Shown: piece by piece, positions 63,265 through 64,000 of the stretch
Numbering within the stretch: the first letter of the stretch is position 1
Layout of the letters: each line of letters opens with the position of its first letter
Assembly: GCF_900176205.1 (NCBI RefSeq)
Contig: NZ_LT859959.1
Coordinates: forward strand, 868,001-932,000
Source: Bradyrhizobium sp. ORS 285
Lineage (GTDB): Bacteria > Pseudomonadota > Alphaproteobacteria > Rhizobiales > Xanthobacteraceae
Direction of reading: 5' to 3'
DNA: 64,000 nucleotides
Notes under the pieces: generated by a model
Database searches by the model: none
Seen by the model: only the letters and a program-made list of their open reading frames with translations
Told to the model about the DNA's origin: nothing
Translations under genes and position numbers: made by a program

Positions 63265-64000
63265 ATGGCTGATTTTCATGGTGTCTTTCCCTACCTCGCC
63301 TCGCCAATCGACGCCGATGGCACGATCAGGACCGGAGTACTCGGCAAGCTCTGCGATGACCTGATTCATGCCGGTGTGCATGGGCTGACGCCGCTCGGTT
63401 CGACCGGCGAGTTCGCCTATCTCGACCGCGCCCAGCGCATGACGGTCGTCGAGACGACCATCGATGCTGCGCGGGGCCGTGTTCCCGTCATCGCCGGCGT
63501 GGCCTCGACGGCGATCGCCGACGCCGTGGCGCAGGCGAGGGCCTATGAGAAGCGTGGCGCTGACGGCATTCTGGCCGTGCTCGAGGCGTATTTCCCGGTC
63601 AGCGATGCCGGCGTGGAAGCCTATTTCCGCGCCATCGCCGATGCCGTCGGCATTCCCGTCGTGATCTACACCAACCCGCAATTCCAGCGCTCCGACCTCT
63701 CGCTGGATGTGATCGCCCGGTTGGCCGAGCATCCGCGCATCAACTACATCAAGGATGCCTCGACCAATACCGGGCGCCTGCTGTCGATCATCAATCGCTG
63801 CGGCGACGCCATCAAGGTGTTCGCGGCGTCGTCGCATATTCCGGCGGCTGTGATGATGATCGGCGGCCATGGCTGGATGGCCGGGCCCGCCTGCATCATC
63901 CCGCGGCAGAGCGTCGAGCTCTACAATCTGTGCAAGGCGTCGTGCTGGGACGATGCGATGATGCTGCAGCGGAAGCTGTGGCGCGTCAACGAGGCCTTCG
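63265..64000 (+). CDS. Dihydrodipicolinate synthase/N-acetylneuraminate lyase (DapA) family protein, 3'-partial
   Basis: 245 codons from ATG 63265, open to the window end. [12 protein letters not shown] (about 41-52) holds the pyruvate-binding motif. Y135 in VIYTNP and Schiff-base K163 in YIKDAS align with the E. coli DapA Tyr133/Lys161 pair. It is an aldolase or dehydratase using a pyruvate-type Schiff base. Position away from lysine genes and divergence in the core make a catabolic paralogue more likely than true dapA. Confidence 0.9.
   Translation, partial: MADFHGVFPYLASPIDADGTIRTGVLGKLCDDLIHAGVHGLTPLGSTGEFAYLDRAQRMTVVETTIDAARGRVPVIAGVASTAIADAVAQARAYEKRGADGILAVLEAYFPVSDAGVEAYFRAIADAVGIPVVIYTNPQFQRSDLSLDVIARLAEHPRINYIKDASTNTGRLLSIINRCGDAIKVFAASSHIPAAVMMIGGHGWMAGPACIIPRQSVELYNLCKASCWDDAMMLQRKLWRVNEAF

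Noticed and set aside
1..64000. tRNA, rRNA, CRISPR or insertion sequence
   Set aside because: No cloverleaf-like tRNA, no regularly spaced repeats and no transposase were seen by eye; a tRNAscan or ISfinder search was not possible.

Overview
The window is high-GC DNA with the gene content and dispersed repeats I associate with Bradyrhizobium or a close relative (Nitrobacteraceae, Alphaproteobacteria). That placement rests on memory of family and repeat patterns, not on a search. No rRNA, tRNA, CRISPR array, transposase or integrase was seen.

Region 1 (1-24.2 kb) is a nonribosomal peptide synthetase (NRPS) operon entered in mid-gene. It encodes three consecutive megasynthases, with a MATE-type exporter overlapping the last one. 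The visible domain order is (A)-PCP / C-A-PCP-E / C-A-PCP-E // C-A-PCP / C-A-PCP // C-A-PCP-E / C. The adenylation pocket codes read by eye are a branched-chain-like residue, a bulky hydrophobic residue (made D), D-Ser, Thr, a bulky hydrophobic residue, and a bulky hydrophobic residue (made D). The line ends in a condensation domain with no thioesterase. The Thr-activating A domain is cut by an in-frame TAG where paralogous modules have CAG (Gln), so the second synthetase is probably broken unless the base is an error. A 611-bp exact repeat links two E domains.

Region 2 (24.2-28.7 kb) is an AT-richer accessory island next to a dispersed repeat. A small XRE-type regulator is divergent from an OGG-like HhH DNA glycosylase. 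That glycosylase converges on a tightly overlapping four-gene operon: a Gly-rich small protein with a possible HIRAN-like domain, a PfkB kinase-nucleoside deoxyribosyltransferase fusion, a QueC-like enzyme and a SagB-like flavin oxidoreductase. I know QueC-like and OGG-like proteins as accessory parts of type IV CBASS, but no CD-NTase is present here. This is the best candidate in the window for an undescribed nucleobase-based (probably defence) system.

Region 3 (28.9-43.4 kb) is chromosomal. It carries a periplasmic histidine phosphatase, a periplasmic catalase-like peroxidase, an outer-membrane beta-barrel with a very large low-complexity insert, a DUF3160 protein coupled to a CapA-like protein, AroQ, a chemoreceptor, and an AcoR-type regulator followed by an aldehyde dehydrogenase. 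Matching 18-bp palindromes precede both acoR-like and aldehyde dehydrogenase genes.

Region 4 (43.5-50.7 kb), on the minus strand, is a sugar module (xylulokinase and an ABC transporter), followed by a Rieske protein and a J-domain protein, and headed by a separate small three-repeat (beta-trefoil-like) protein.

Region 5 (51-64 kb) holds an SDR dehydrogenase, two paralogous membrane diguanylate cyclases, an AtuA-family protein plus a GMC oxidoreductase, gamma-glutamyltransferase, an N-acyl-D-amino-acid-deacylase-like amidohydrolase overlapping a CobW-type GTPase, a DnaJ/TPR protein, and a DapA-family gene running off the end.
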